From Nilaparvata lugens (Eukaryota; Arthropoda; Insecta; Hemiptera; Delphacidae): a stretch of DNA of 64,000 nucleotides. How positions within the stretch are numbered: the stretch's first letter is position 1; every line of letters starts with the position of its first letter. A model generated the notes under the pieces. It made no database searches and was not told the DNA's origin. It worked only from the letters and a program-made list of their open reading frames with translations. Made by a program: the position numbers and the translations under genes. Below, one piece after another: positions 45,480 to 56,999 of this stretch. The stretch spans positions 16,060,635 through 16,124,634 of the forward strand of contig NC_052505.1 in NCBI RefSeq assembly GCF_014356525.2, written 5' to 3'.

Positions 45480-48370
45480 TTCTCTTTCTTCTCTCCTCTC
45501 TCAGGCCTCAACCACACTTGACCCGCTCATTTCTCTATTCTCACTCGTTCCAAGCTTCTACATAGGTTTTTGATTTATTAGAAAGTTCACGCTTATGCAT
45601 CTATGACAAAAATTTTTCTTTCAAGTTATAAAAGAAAATGCAAAGCAACTCGCGCTTGTCTATAAAGTTGGTGGCGGCGTTCTGTGTTTGTGTACACCGT
45701 CCCTAATGAAGTTTCACAGTTAATTTAGTTGGCAAGCCTGACAGTTTAAAGGCAAGCCAAGAGGAACCGGTTGTTACTCAGAAGGATGCCGCTGTAAATG
45801 CTACGTAACTTTTCGTGTTTTCAAAACAGGCGTCACTTGACCGAAAATTCATTACTTCATTCCGCTAATACTCCAACACAAATCAAATATTCGCATGCCT
45901 GCATATTAACTACTATTATCACTTACCATCTCCAAAATATACGAGATTACTTGCTCTCACAAGTAGTGTGCTTTAAAACGTAACTGAAATAAGTCATTAC
46001 TGAATATAGAATAACTGAAATAACTCATTACTGAATATTCCAATAGAGAATGTAATTGAAATTGAGAAAACAGTCAAATAAAATATTCCCATGAGAACAT
46101 TCAATTAATCAAAACAAGATTGTTGCTCAAAGTAGGCTACATTCGTGCACTTTTTGTGAATTGAACCAATTTTCATTTAGTCTCTAAATAATTTATACAC
46201 AATTATTGTATAGGGCCCATAATAATATTAGACTATTATTGAATCTCTGTGATTACTGTGGATGTAGAAAAACAACATGATAAATAATACAAATACATAA
46301 TACAATAGCAACAAAATATGAATACTAGCCCAGCAGGAAATACAAAAATAGTACCAATCTAGAATCTACAAATAATGTATTTTTCACTTTCTTGAAAACT
46401 CCTGCTTGATTATCCTGTAAATCGATCCTATAGGTCGAAGGATTGCACTCCATAGTTTACTCTAGTTTACTAAAATAAAACTGAAAATCCTGTAAATCGA
46501 TCCTATAGGTCGAAGGATTGCACTCTATTAGTTTACTGAAATAGAACTGAAATCTGTTTTATATTGAAATGATTGAAGTAGGTTGAAAATTATTAAAATT
46601 ATTGGGAATACATTTCTACATGAAAAAGCCCGCCCAGCGTATAGCAGAGAAAACCAATACATGGATTGTTTATGTTATGCCTATATAGTGTAAACTAAAT
46701 GATAAGAATGATCCCTTGTTTTGAAGGGATGTGTTATTATTTTATTCATGATTGATCAACACAGTTTACACTACACATGCTTTGCCCGTTACGTTATATA
46801 ACAGAGCACTTGAGTATGCTCAATATAATCCGACTGACACCGTTTGTGACGTGTTACAGCATATTCATTAGTAGTCATTCAAGGTTGAGTAACCCACTTC
46901 TGCATTCCAATGAGATAGTTTTATAACGCCACTCGAGAGATTGTTTTTCTCTAGCGAACGAACATAACAGAAAAGTGGTGAGATAATAATAATAGTGATA
47001 AACACTAGTGATAAATATAAATAGTGATAAATAGAGATGATAATAGTGATGGGAAGAAAGCATTTTTCCAAGATCAGTCAACAGTCATCAATTTGTGCTT
47101 GATTCTTTGAATGTCCCCAGTTCTAAGACTTTGCTAAACAGGTGGTCCTGTGCTTTGTGGCTTTGAGAATGCCATTGCTTGCATTCTGGAAAAACTTAGC
47201 TGAAAAATACCAGTTGAGCACAGAATGTATTATTATATTCTATATGACAATCTATACTCTCTGTGCAATACTATAAAGAATAGACCAGTGATTCTCCTGA
47301 TGTCACAAACAAAAAAACAGTATCTGACACTACTGGGATGCATTATATAAAACTGGACTTGGATTCTTCGTGAAAATATAATCTATTACCGAAAAAATTC
47401 ACCTGTAATCATTGACATAATATAAACTAGAGAGTAAAGAATGTAATCATGTTACATTCTAACCTCACTGCATATAACACACTTTTTTGCTGAGTTTTCA
47501 AAAAAATATGTTTTTCTGTGTAATTTTATTATTAATAAAAACCTTAATTTATTTAAAATTGAATAATAATAATTGAATTATAATGATAAGTAATTCAATT
47601 GAAAATTTATGTGACTGCTTGAAGGGGGTTTATGTTATGTAGCCTAAGCATTGAAATGACTATAATCAAGGCAAATAATGGCAAGGCAACGCTGTTCTCC
47701 ACTGCCATTATAACGTGGGCCTCACTATGAGTATTACCAACTTAATTTTGATTTTGCTGCACTGGTGCTCCATATAACCTACTAACTATTTTGCGTTATC
47801 ATGCTGCAAATCTGGAGTACGCAAAGTACTCACTTTGCGCACTAGTGCGGAAAAGTGATTCTTTGCGGCCTGCAATCAGTGCAGAAATGGTCAATTTTCA
47901 AGGTATCTGTAGGAAAAATATATTTTTTATTCCATTTCTATTTCATTCACTTACTTGAAAATGGCATTAGATGTTTAAACATATGAATGAAAGTTCTTGA
48001 TACAGAGTACTTGGATTTTTTTATTTTATTTCTTGATATTGGAATGGTATCCTGCGACGACTCACTGCCAACAATCAAGGTTTCTTTTTCTTTAGCAGTA
48101 CAGAAGGAAGTTTAAATTACACATTTACAGTACAGTCTTGTATGATGTATTGATTCACACAATTTATGTTTTATTCGTGATATCCAAGTGATTACATTAG
48201 GCCCATACAAGTAGGGTATTGAACGCTCACAACTGACCTAAAAAATAGCACAAGAAGGCAGGCATGTGTTCGCGAGTCTAATTATAAATGAGCGGCGAGT
48301 TACTTGAACAAGTGAGGTCTCGTGATTTTGCGGCGATCTCTTATCACGTACCTAACTGAATTCACATTTA
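45480..48370. other. intronic DNA without recognised gene
   Basis: It contains a 74-bp direct repeat (ATCCTGTAAATCGATCCTAT at 46411 and 46487), a possible small element with TAGTGTAAACT ends (46685-46775), (AGTGATAAAT)n-like repeats at 46990-47050, and a partial MITE end at 47680-47737. No coding motif. Confidence 0.5.
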
Positions 48371-48378
48371 TTATAGTG

Positions 48379-48403
48379 GTTGGTTGGTTGGTTGGTTGGT
48401 TGG
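48379..48403. repeat. (GGTT)n microsatellite
   Basis: Six tandem TGGT units; too short and of the wrong unit for an insect telomere. Confidence 0.9.
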
Positions 48404-48605
48404 CTGTTATCAGGTTGAGGCATCTTGGCGGCGTTTGTGGATGTCGGCTCCATCATAATAATAATAATCCAAGGCCGGATGGATGATGGTTAACACAGTA
48501 CAGTGTTTGGAGGAATGGAAAGGAGGATGGTAGCGATGAGGAGAGGGACAAGGATGAAGAAGCAATGATGAGAGAGGAGAGGAGACGAGCAGCGGAAAAT
48601 GATGC

Positions 48606-49750
48606 AAGTGGCGTCGGTATTGTTAGCGCTTGTAAGGAGAAGAGGAGGAAGAAGATGAGGAGGAAGAAGAAGAAGAGAAGAGGCAGGGAAGAATAAGAGG
48701 AAGAAGAAGAAAAAAAGGGGGGAGGAGAGGAAAATGAAGGGGGAAGGAAGAGAAATAAAAGAGGAAACAGATGAGGAGAAAGAGGAGTAGCAGGAGGAAG
48801 AAGAATAATGAGAAAAGAAAGAGAAGAGGAAGAGGACTGGGAAGAATAGAAGTAGGAGGGGGAATAAGGAGACCAAGGAGGGAGGTGAAGAGAAGGATGA
48901 TGAAGAAGGAGAGGGGGGAAGGGAAAGGAGGAGTGAAAGGGGAGAAAGTAAGGGGAATGGAAGAGGAAAAGGAGAAGAAGGAGGATTGAGAGGGAAAAGA
49001 AGATGGAGAAGAAGGATGAGAAAAGAAGGAGGGAGAGAAAATGGAGGAGTAAGAGGTGGAATAAGAAGGAAAATAAGAGGAAGAGGGAGTAGAAGATGAG
49101 GAAAGAAGAGAAGAAACAAGAACAGGAAGAAAAAGAAGAGTGGGAGGAGGATGAAGAAAAACTCCCCTTTTTTTCCAAGGAGGAAAAAGAAAAGGATGTA
49201 TAAAAAGAGCAGGAGGAAGGAGAAGAAGTAGAAGAAGACGAGGAGGAGGAGTTTTGGGAAGGAGAACGAAACAGGAAGAAGGAGGAAGAAGATGGAGAAA
49301 GTAGAATAAAACCAAGAGGTCGAGGAGGGAGAAAAGAAGAAAAGGGTGAAGGAGAAGAAGATGAAGACGAAAAAGCTGAGGAGGAGGAGGGAGAAAAGAA
49401 GAAAAGGATGAAGGAGAGGAAGATGAATACGAAAAAGCTGAGGAGGAGGAGGGAGAAAAGAAGAAAAGGATGAAGGAGAAGAAGCTGAAGACGAAAAAGC
49501 TGAGGAGGTGGAGGGAGAAAAGAAGAAAAGGATGAAGGAGAAGAAGATGAATACGAAAAAGCTGAGGAGGAGGAGGGAGAAAAGAAGAAAAGGATGAAGG
49601 AGAGGAAGATGAATACGAAAAAGTGGAGGAGGAAGATGAAGAAAGAAGGAGGAAGAAGAAGCAGAATAACAGAAGATGGAGATAAAGAGGAGGAGGATGA
49701 GGAAGAGGAGAAGGATGTAGAGGAGAAAGAAGTGGCGTCGGTATTGTTAG
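48606..49750. repeat. 1.1-kb polypurine tract bounded by direct repeats
   Basis: Between two copies of AAGTGGCGTCGGTATTGTTA (48606 and 49730) the plus strand is almost all A and G. A 62-bp unit (AAAAAGCTGAGGAGG at 49370, 49432, 49494, 49556, 49618) makes up the right part. Long open frames on the minus strand (up to 470 codons) are low-complexity Ser/Leu/Phe/Pro and are composition artefacts. On the nkd sense strand it is polypyrimidine. Confidence 0.92.
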
Positions 49751-49930
49751 GAGGAGGAGGGCAGGCAGGCAATGGAATGCCGCGGCTGTCACGTGTGGGC
49801 CACGAGGGAGATGGAGTGTGTGAGAGAGAGACAGAATGAGAGACAGCTGCTAGAACAAGCAACAAGTTCTTCCAAAAGCACCCAGCCAGCCTCTAGGAGG
49901 CCAGGCCAGGCCTAGCCTCACCTAGGAGTC

Positions 49931-50149
49931 TATAGTGCGGTCCACGTTATAATGACAGTATTTGATCAACTTTGGTTTTGCTATCCTTGTCTATCATACG
50001 ACAAAGCCGGTGGTACTATCCTTTTCTAGGTCCACAACGATGCCAAGTATGTTTTTGACAGTGTAGAAATATAATTAATTAATGCAGAGAATCGGCATCG
50101 CTATTCTCCTATCTTCATCCACTGTCATTATAACGTGAACCGCACTTTA
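49931..50149. mobile_element. MITE, GTCCACGTTATAATG family, copy
   Basis: Left end TATAGTGCGGTCCACGTTAT and right end ATAACGTGAACCGCACTTTA form inverted repeats of about 28 bp. The TA at each end suggests a mariner-type target. Confidence 0.75.
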
Positions 50150-50370
50150 GGTGCACGCTAGCTGGGCTGGGCTAGGATGCTAGGTGTGTGTAATAACACC
50201 CAATTATTATAAACAACGCTGAAGAAAATGTGTGGCCAACAAACGGAAACAGGCAAATTGAAACTCATAACAAAATCTACTTTATTGTTGAAACACCAAA
50301 ACAAGGCCGGAAACACTTAAAACGAAGTTGCTCCTGCCGAATGTTCCCAACTTCAATGATCACTTCACCC

Positions 50371-50733
50371 ATAGTGAGGTCCACGTTATAATGCCAGTGG
50401 AGAGAAAGATAGGAGAACAACATTGCCGATTCTCTGCCTTCCCACTGCCTTCTATAGAAGATAGCTGATGCCGGTATATCTGATGTAATATTAATAATTG
50501 TTCCTTCTTGTTAATAATAATAAATTGTAATCATAAAAAATGTTGAATAATTAATATTAAATGTTCATGATTGAGATTGAATATTTTGTCAATTATATTT
50601 CTACATTAAAAAAATCTGGCAGCATTGAGAAGCTAGAAAAGAATATCTCTATCTGCTTTGTCGAATGATATAGACAAGGATAGAAACACCAATGTTAAAC
50701 AAATACTGCCATTATAACGTGGACTTCACTATA
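50371..50733. mobile_element. MITE, GTCCACGTTATAATG family, longer copy
   Basis: Ends ATAGTGAGGTCCACGTTATA and TATAACGTGGACTTCACTAT are inverted. The internal part matches the 4043-4506 copy in reverse (TTTGTCGAATGATATAGACA). Confidence 0.8.
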
Positions 50734-51639
50734 ACTACAATGATCACTTCAACTTCACCTAATTGCTCAGCTTGGTAATACAGGACCAATTTATAATAAT
50801 AGATTTCAACTTTTCTATAGATTTAGAGATTCTATTATGCTTTCTATAATATTATAATGTCCATATACGAGTACTATCAACGTTCTTGAACACACTGAGT
50901 ACAATGAGGTAGTAGCTGATTCTATTATTTTTTTAAAATTAGGAAGTGTCTTTCTTAATATAGTTATTTTTTGTTAAACAGTACAGCATATTTTTCTCTC
51001 ATTTTTAATATTATTGTATATTGCAATGTTTTCTTTGGAAAAATACTGTGCTTTGTGGGAAATAAAATTTATTGTTAATATAAGTGTATTTTTTTAATAC
51101 TAGTTATTTATTTTACACATTGTGTACAAATACTCAACATGAGGAAAGGCACAACAGGGTCATATTGTTATATTCAATATATTTTTTTTAAATAAATAGT
51201 TTCACTTCCCATTCCCCTGACACCAACGAATTATTTGACATTCTCTGAATCATTATAATCAGGAACGAAATAGTTACTTGTCCTCAAAATGCGAACAAGA
51301 TGCGATCTGAATATTAAACAGGCAGAAACAGACAGCCGGTAGACAATTGAACTCTTAGCCCACTTGCCAGACTGTAATTAAGCAATATAATAGCATACAA
51401 GGCCGCCTATGAAAATAACTCCACTCCGTATTAGAGAGCATAGAATATACAGTATCTTACTTACATTTAGTACATTTTTTACTCTCTAGTATATGTCCTA
51501 CAACTCTCATTGTACAATTTTCATATCCCTTGGTTCTATAATTAGCCTCCAAGTGTGACAAGTTTTGCTTTCGGCGAATTCAATCCACAGTTGGTATTGT
51601 TTCATTCTCTAGAACCACTATTCAACAAAGGTTATTGAC

Positions 51640-52170
51640 CTGGTCGCAGTGTTTGGGAGTAACTTTCAAAATGTTGACTGCATGGAAAGCAAAATAGTCG
51701 AAGGAACTATTGTTCACATACTAGCCTACCATACAACATAATAGTTGTACCCATATTTGCAATGATATTGACCATTAATAGAGTTATTGAGGAGTAACTT
51801 TGTATGTTTTGAGGCTACCTACTTTGGAGTAACTAGTAGTTTGTCTGGGAGTAACTAGGATGTTTGGAGTTTGGGAGAAAATATGTTGAAAAGCATAGTC
51901 ATGAATAGTCCAAGCAACTATTGTTCACATAGTAGCCTACAATAAAACAATACTGAAGTAGAAAGTATTCTTATATTTGCAAGTTTGTATCAAACTTATT
52001 TTGTTCATCTATTGAGGAGTAACTTTGTTGAATATTTATTTGGAAGTAACATACAAAATGTTGACTACATGGAAGGCTAAATAGTCAAAGGAACTATTGT
52101 TCACATAGTACTGCACTATCAACCATAGTAAAGCCTATATTTGCAAGTTTGTATTCAACATTTCATTCAG
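51640..52170. repeat. diverged tandem repeats, three units
   Basis: GAACTATTGTTCACATA(G/C)TA occurs at about 51703, 51915 and 52092. It is accompanied by AAAATGTTGACT(G/A)CATGGAA and GAGGAGTAACTTTGT, giving units near 180-215 bp. Confidence 0.75.
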
Positions 52171-52304
52171 CTGTTGAGGATTAATAATTATTATAATAGT
52201 TTTGGTATGGTTATGGTAATGGCTTAGACGACTGCATTGATTAAATCAGTGTAAGATTATAGATGGAAACATTCTAAATTAATATTAGATATAAAGTTAA
52301 ATTA

Positions 52305-52555
52305 GACTAATAGTATTTATTATTTATAGAAAGATGCTGGATACGTTTGGATTCACGTGAATAGTCATCTATAGATAGAGTCTAGAATGTTATATTCTTC
52401 AATTAGGCCTTAAAACATTGTTTAATTAATACCTATATTGAATTTTAACTAAATTTGACTAATTGTTTTTAATATCTATAGAAGGTGATGGTTATGTTTG
52501 GATTCACGTGAATAGAAATCTATAGATATGTTAATAAATATATTCTTCAATCATA
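52305..52555. repeat. diverged duplication, about 170 bp
   Basis: GTTTGGATTCACGTGAATAG followed by ATCTATAGATA occurs at 52345 and 52495. Confidence 0.75.
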
Positions 52556-52559
52556 TTTC

Positions 52560-53900
52560 CAAGTTGACAATAAATGAATGGTTTAAACTAAAAAGTAATT
52601 TTTCTTCCAAAAATAACAAGCTATTTCTGTGATAATCACATTCCAGAAAGTTTATTTCAGGAATAATAAACTACCGTAGTCCTTGTAATGCTATCTAGGA
52701 TGATTTTTTACTACAACAAATTCCAGAGATGCAACTAGCAAGCATATTTAGCTGATGTAGTATGAAATTGATACAAGTGTTTAGAATATTTGTGTCCTGA
52801 TAGCTTGAATAGTTCATCAGATTGAATGCTACAAACTTGGAGAGCATCCAATTCAATCAAAAGCCACAATCCACCATTCAGAATCACAGTTATTGAAAAT
52901 TAACGAAACGTACCAGAAATAATCCTTCAAATTAGTTTTTGTCTGAATTGATAAAGCAAAGAGTGTCAGAAAGCACAGGAGTTGGTTGGGAACAGAAACT
53001 CATTAAAAAAAATGCAGTCGGTGATATATTAAATATTTAAATAACTTTCTAAAAATTCCTAGAACTTTCACAAAATATGGGTAATTTATTGAAAATTGAT
53101 AATGTATGTTAAGTCAATTGTTGTTTAAAGGCAAGCTTAGTACAATACAGGAAACCATAATTTTTCAAGGTTCAATAAACAGAAAAAAATCATTTGCGAT
53201 TGAAGCTGCTAATTAAAAAATAAATAATCGAAACTGAGATTGATTAATTTTATTTTATTTGGCACTAAATAATATAAAATTGCATCATTCTAGGGGGTCA
53301 TTTTCTCCAAAAAAGTTGAGCTGAAATTCGAGTTTAAACCATAGCAGTAGCATGTTCTTTCGACTTCTGTATTGTTTACTCTATCCAATAAATAAATGAA
53401 TAAATAAATAAATATGAGTTACACATTATAATGCGACCATACATCGATTATATGGGAGTAACAGTAGTTGAACCAATTTTCGAGAAAGCAACTCTGAGTC
53501 GAGTCAACTGTGCCAAATAAAATAAAGATACTGTAGTGGTTTCAATTTAATTCAAGTGGTGAAAGACAAGTGTATGATAATCCTGTCGCAAAGGACTTTT
53601 TCATCATCAATGAAAAAGGGAAGAGTTTACTTCATTATCAATTGGCCGTAACTACGTTTAGTTCTGTATTTTATCAAACATACTGGACCTGAAAGACGCA
53701 ACAGGCTGTTGCGATGCATGAACCCCCTCCCCACCCCATTCACCACACCAAACATCAGTGGCGCCAAAGTTGACTCAACCCGTTATGCAATTGCGGCTTC
53801 CCTTTGACAGAGCCAAAGCCACACATGCAATATGCTGCCTCTTCTGCATGCCAGAGAAAAATTATACTTGGAAACTTTAGATTGTTTTATTCTATGTTCA
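52560..53900. other. intronic DNA without recognised gene
   Basis: AT-rich; an AATAAATAAATAAAT tail near 53390-53412 suggests another truncated LINE end. Confidence 0.45.
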
Positions 53901-53902
53901 TG

Positions 53903-53907
<5 letters not shown>

Positions 53908-53945
<38 letters not shown>

Positions 53946-53960
53946 TCTCTCTTTCTCTTG
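53908..53960. repeat. (CT)n microsatellite
   Basis: TCTCTC tract of about 32 bp plus degenerate continuation; a second tract lies at 54246-54280. Confidence 0.95.
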
Positions 53961-54244
53961 TTCAGAGACGTAGATTTGATAGAGTTAATGGGAAGGATAT
54001 TTTGAATATTCTTTCCGAAGAATGGACATTGATATATGTCCAAAGCTCCGCCAATTTATGTAGATGCATAACAATATAGTTATCACAAATTGCTTTTTTC
54101 ATATCATATACAGTTCAATAATAATTTTCTTAGTCTATATTATGTAAATTCATATATAATTTTGCTGTATTGTAAGCTATTGCATATAAGTGTATAAGCC
54201 AGTATATATTGTTGTAATCTACATGAATAAAGTACTCAATCAAT

Positions 54245-54283
<39 letters not shown>

Positions 54284-54430
54284 AATTCTGTCCATCCAAT
54301 TAATTAGCCTACATTATGAATTTCCACTAACATTTTTCACAATGTATTGTATTAAATTAATTTAGAAGTGTTATTTTTTGTTTTGTTTAATTTTATTAGT
54401 GCTGTGGTAGGCCTATTTATCCATAATGGA

Positions 54431-54580
54431 ACACTAGAATATTGACAATATCACGAATTTATGTGAAGTTACATACATGTTTCAACAGCTATTGTGACAC
54501 TGATGATGACACCATAAGTGTTGAAACATTTATGTAACTTTTAAATGAATTCGTGATATTATCACACAATATTCTAGTGT
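54431..54580. mobile_element. 150-bp foldback MITE
   Basis: Ends ACACTAGAATATTG and CAATATTCTAGTGT are inverted, with further complementary blocks (ATATCACGAATT, GTTACATA, GTTTCAAC) inside. The arms are imperfect. Confidence 0.75.
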
Positions 54581-54899
54581 ATCATTGATATGTTATTATT
54601 ATATTATTTGAAATATAATCTTTATACAAGAAATAATTACCCGTTCACTGAATAGCCTATGAACGTAAACGTGGCCCAAGAATAGTGAATAGACTATCCT
54701 TGAACGTGGCCAACTGAATAAACGGCATGGAGAGATAATTTATTATTATTACTTGGATTTGGATTCGAATAATGTATCTATTGACGAGTAGATCCGAAAA
54801 TGATAATTTTTAGTGAGTACTGGATTTCTTGGAAGTTAACTCGATCCTTCCAAACAATTCTGCCCTGTCAGGTAACACTAGAAATTCCCTTCATTTGTT

Positions 54900-55450
54900 C
54901 ATGTGTTTTGTTCAGTTTTAAGAATACTATCAAGCCATGACAGCATTATTTCTCCCTCCAACAAATGGTCGTTGAAGTACTGAAAAACGACTGAGGATGG
55001 GTGAAATCGTTCCAAACGATTTGATTTGGTGCCTGTTTTTATGTTCTTTTTTGTTGAAGGAATTCCGCGAAGATATGAGGATCAAAGGGCATCTCCTCAC
55101 TGATATGTAAAAAAGCAGCGAAGCGGTATCGCCATACAATGGCAGCACAACAAAAGTGTTCGACAAAAAGGAACCCGGCCAAGAAACATCTGTCTTTTTT
55201 GTGATGTCGAAGAACAAGAAGAAGGTTGAGGAGAGCAGAAAGGACATTTTCACAAAAGGTTGGTTCTGTCAGTCGTCGGTGAGGGGACTTTTCTTGGAAG
55301 CTGTCGCTCATTCAACGTTATTAGCTGGTTAGGCCAGGCTAGGGCTTTGCAGGGCCAGGGCCAGGCATAGGGACAGAGATCAGACCCACGCCGACAAGGC
55401 TGTTGGCTCGGGTGCGTGCGTGCGTCAATGCCTAGCCTACGACATCGTCC
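54900..55450. other. GC-richer stretch with opposing open frames
   Basis: Overlapping minus-strand frames of 107 and 90 codons (54930-55311) and fragmentary plus-strand frames (KEFREDMRIKGHLL). No secure domain. It could be a decayed transposase, but the reading is too weak to name. Confidence 0.25.
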
Positions 55451-56844
55451 TCACCATGTTCTTCTGCTATGCCTTCCTGCCATCGGCCATGCCATACTAC
55501 TCACAATAATACACCTGGGCGACACAGCCAACTCTCAAGACAACCACAACATGCCTCATTCCATGCTTTACCTGCTCATCGATCAAACTTGGCCCTGTCT
55601 TATCTAACACAATGATATAGTGTACCATACCACGTTCCCAGCTATTATACCTCAATCTCCCTACAAAGTATTTGTCTTTCAACACATTTGAGAGCCTTTA
55701 AAGAATAGTAATTCACTATCAATAGTTCAAGATCACGGTAAATTTTGAAGCAATTACATTTTTCCAATTCTCTTATTTTTTTCAGAATGCTTTGAACATA
55801 AAGCAACATATTTTTTATATTTATCAGGTACACTTGTAATATAAAACCAAAACCAAGAAAGAAATGGATGCCGGTACAGGCCAATTGAGCCTAATCCTTG
55901 TAAGAAGATGATGATGTTGAGATACACTTGAATAAAGTACGCTACTTTATAGATGAGTGTTATAGGTATCCTACCAAGGTTATGGTTGAATAACAATCAG
56001 GGACAGTACAATATAGAGGAGATAAATTTACAAGAGCCATAATTATTTTTCATGTATTAAAGAAAATTCAATGTGATGCTCTAATCCAATCATTATTATC
56101 ATGATCTATCTCCTCACAGGATTCTAAAGAATTATCAACATGGATCCTATTTTATAGTTTGATTGTAAATTGTATAATAAAATGATACGGTTCCTACAAG
56201 AATAAAAACCGTTTCAAAAAACATTTTACTACAAACTAAGATTGAAAGTCAGATTAACTATAATCTTTAATCTCAAATCTACTTTAAACTATCTTAATCT
56301 ACTCGAACTCTATAATCGACCCAATCAAGTATCAAGTAGACTAATCTTCCAATTTGATGCTTCAAACCTTATCCCTCTCACTATTTCAAGGGCAATATTC
56401 TATAAGCGATAAAATTCCTTGCTGATTTAAATAATAATAATAATACTACGGTGTAGAATAATATATTCTATACATTTGATTTTTGATAAAACTAGACTAG
56501 AGTAAGCTTCATATCAAAATAATCCAACAGAGTTTCTGGGATGAAATATAATTAGAGGAGTTTGTATGCTCTCAAGACCCGATCTATTTTAGGTACTGAT
56601 TTAAGCAACAAGCAGTTTTTTATATTTATGTTTAATGAGTATAACAGTTAACAGTACAATGCGGAGCTAAAAAGAAACGAAAGTTTTGACAGTGGTTGGC
56701 AACAGAATAACGACAAAGAAACAGAACAACTGCTCGGAGCGATAGAAATGATGTGACTGCTGGAGTGAAAGTAGAAGCGGTACTGGCGCCATTCATCTAC
56801 TACAACAAAAAGCAGTACACCGTAATGATAATATCATATCATAC

Positions 56845-56923
56845 CTGTGAATTGCTTGTATCCATTAAGAAATTTCGTTTTCCACCACTTGACTAGATGG
56901 TTGGCCATTTGGGTCTCGTTCAT
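56845..56923 (-). CDS. nkd: naked cuticle first coding exon, proximal copy
   Basis: This exon encodes 26 codons plus one base on the minus strand, ending at a consensus donor (ACAG then gtatga). The peptide contains MANHLVKWWKTKFLNGYKQF, closely resembling the N-terminus I recall for Drosophila Nkd, which also has VKWWKxKxLxGYKQF. That conserved N-terminal block in flies lacks the vertebrate myristoylation glycine. The first ATG is at 56923; an in-frame ATG five codons later (56908) matches the fly start better, so either may initiate. Phase 1 fits exon 2. The sequence tttttcag directly before CGGACATG could be a 3' splice site, so an upstream non-coding exon is possible. The exon lies in a 2.9-kb tandem duplication and is identical to the distal copy. 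Confidence 0.85.
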
Positions 56924-56999
56924 GTCCGCTGAAAAACACTGAACAACACAGGTTTTAGAAGGCGCTACGCGAACACACCGTCATCTAGACCGCGATAGC

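Larger units (their letters stand above)
8146..56844 (-). other. nkd: nkd intron 1 (about 49 kb)
   Basis: The exon 1 donor (ACAG then gtatga) is at 56844 and the exon 2 acceptor at 8146. Phase 1 on both sides supports direct joining, although a small undetected exon cannot be excluded. The intron holds the LTR retrotransposon, one SINE, a Helitron-like element, MITEs, LINE fragments, minisatellites, a purine tract and several GC-rich patches. If the distal copy of exon 1 is used, the intron would be about 51.6 kb. Confidence 0.7.

Noticed and set aside
48379..48403. telomeric repeat
   Set aside because: GGTT units, only six copies; insect telomeres usually use TTAGG.
48453..49865. 470-codon and other long minus-strand open frames
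   Set aside because: They are translations of a polypyrimidine strand (Ser, Leu, Phe, Pro only). Long frames are expected from composition and no domain is present.
54930..55311. piggyBac-like transposase fragment
   Set aside because: A few residues (KEFRED) looked suggestive, but the frames are broken and no catalytic or cysteine motif could be read.
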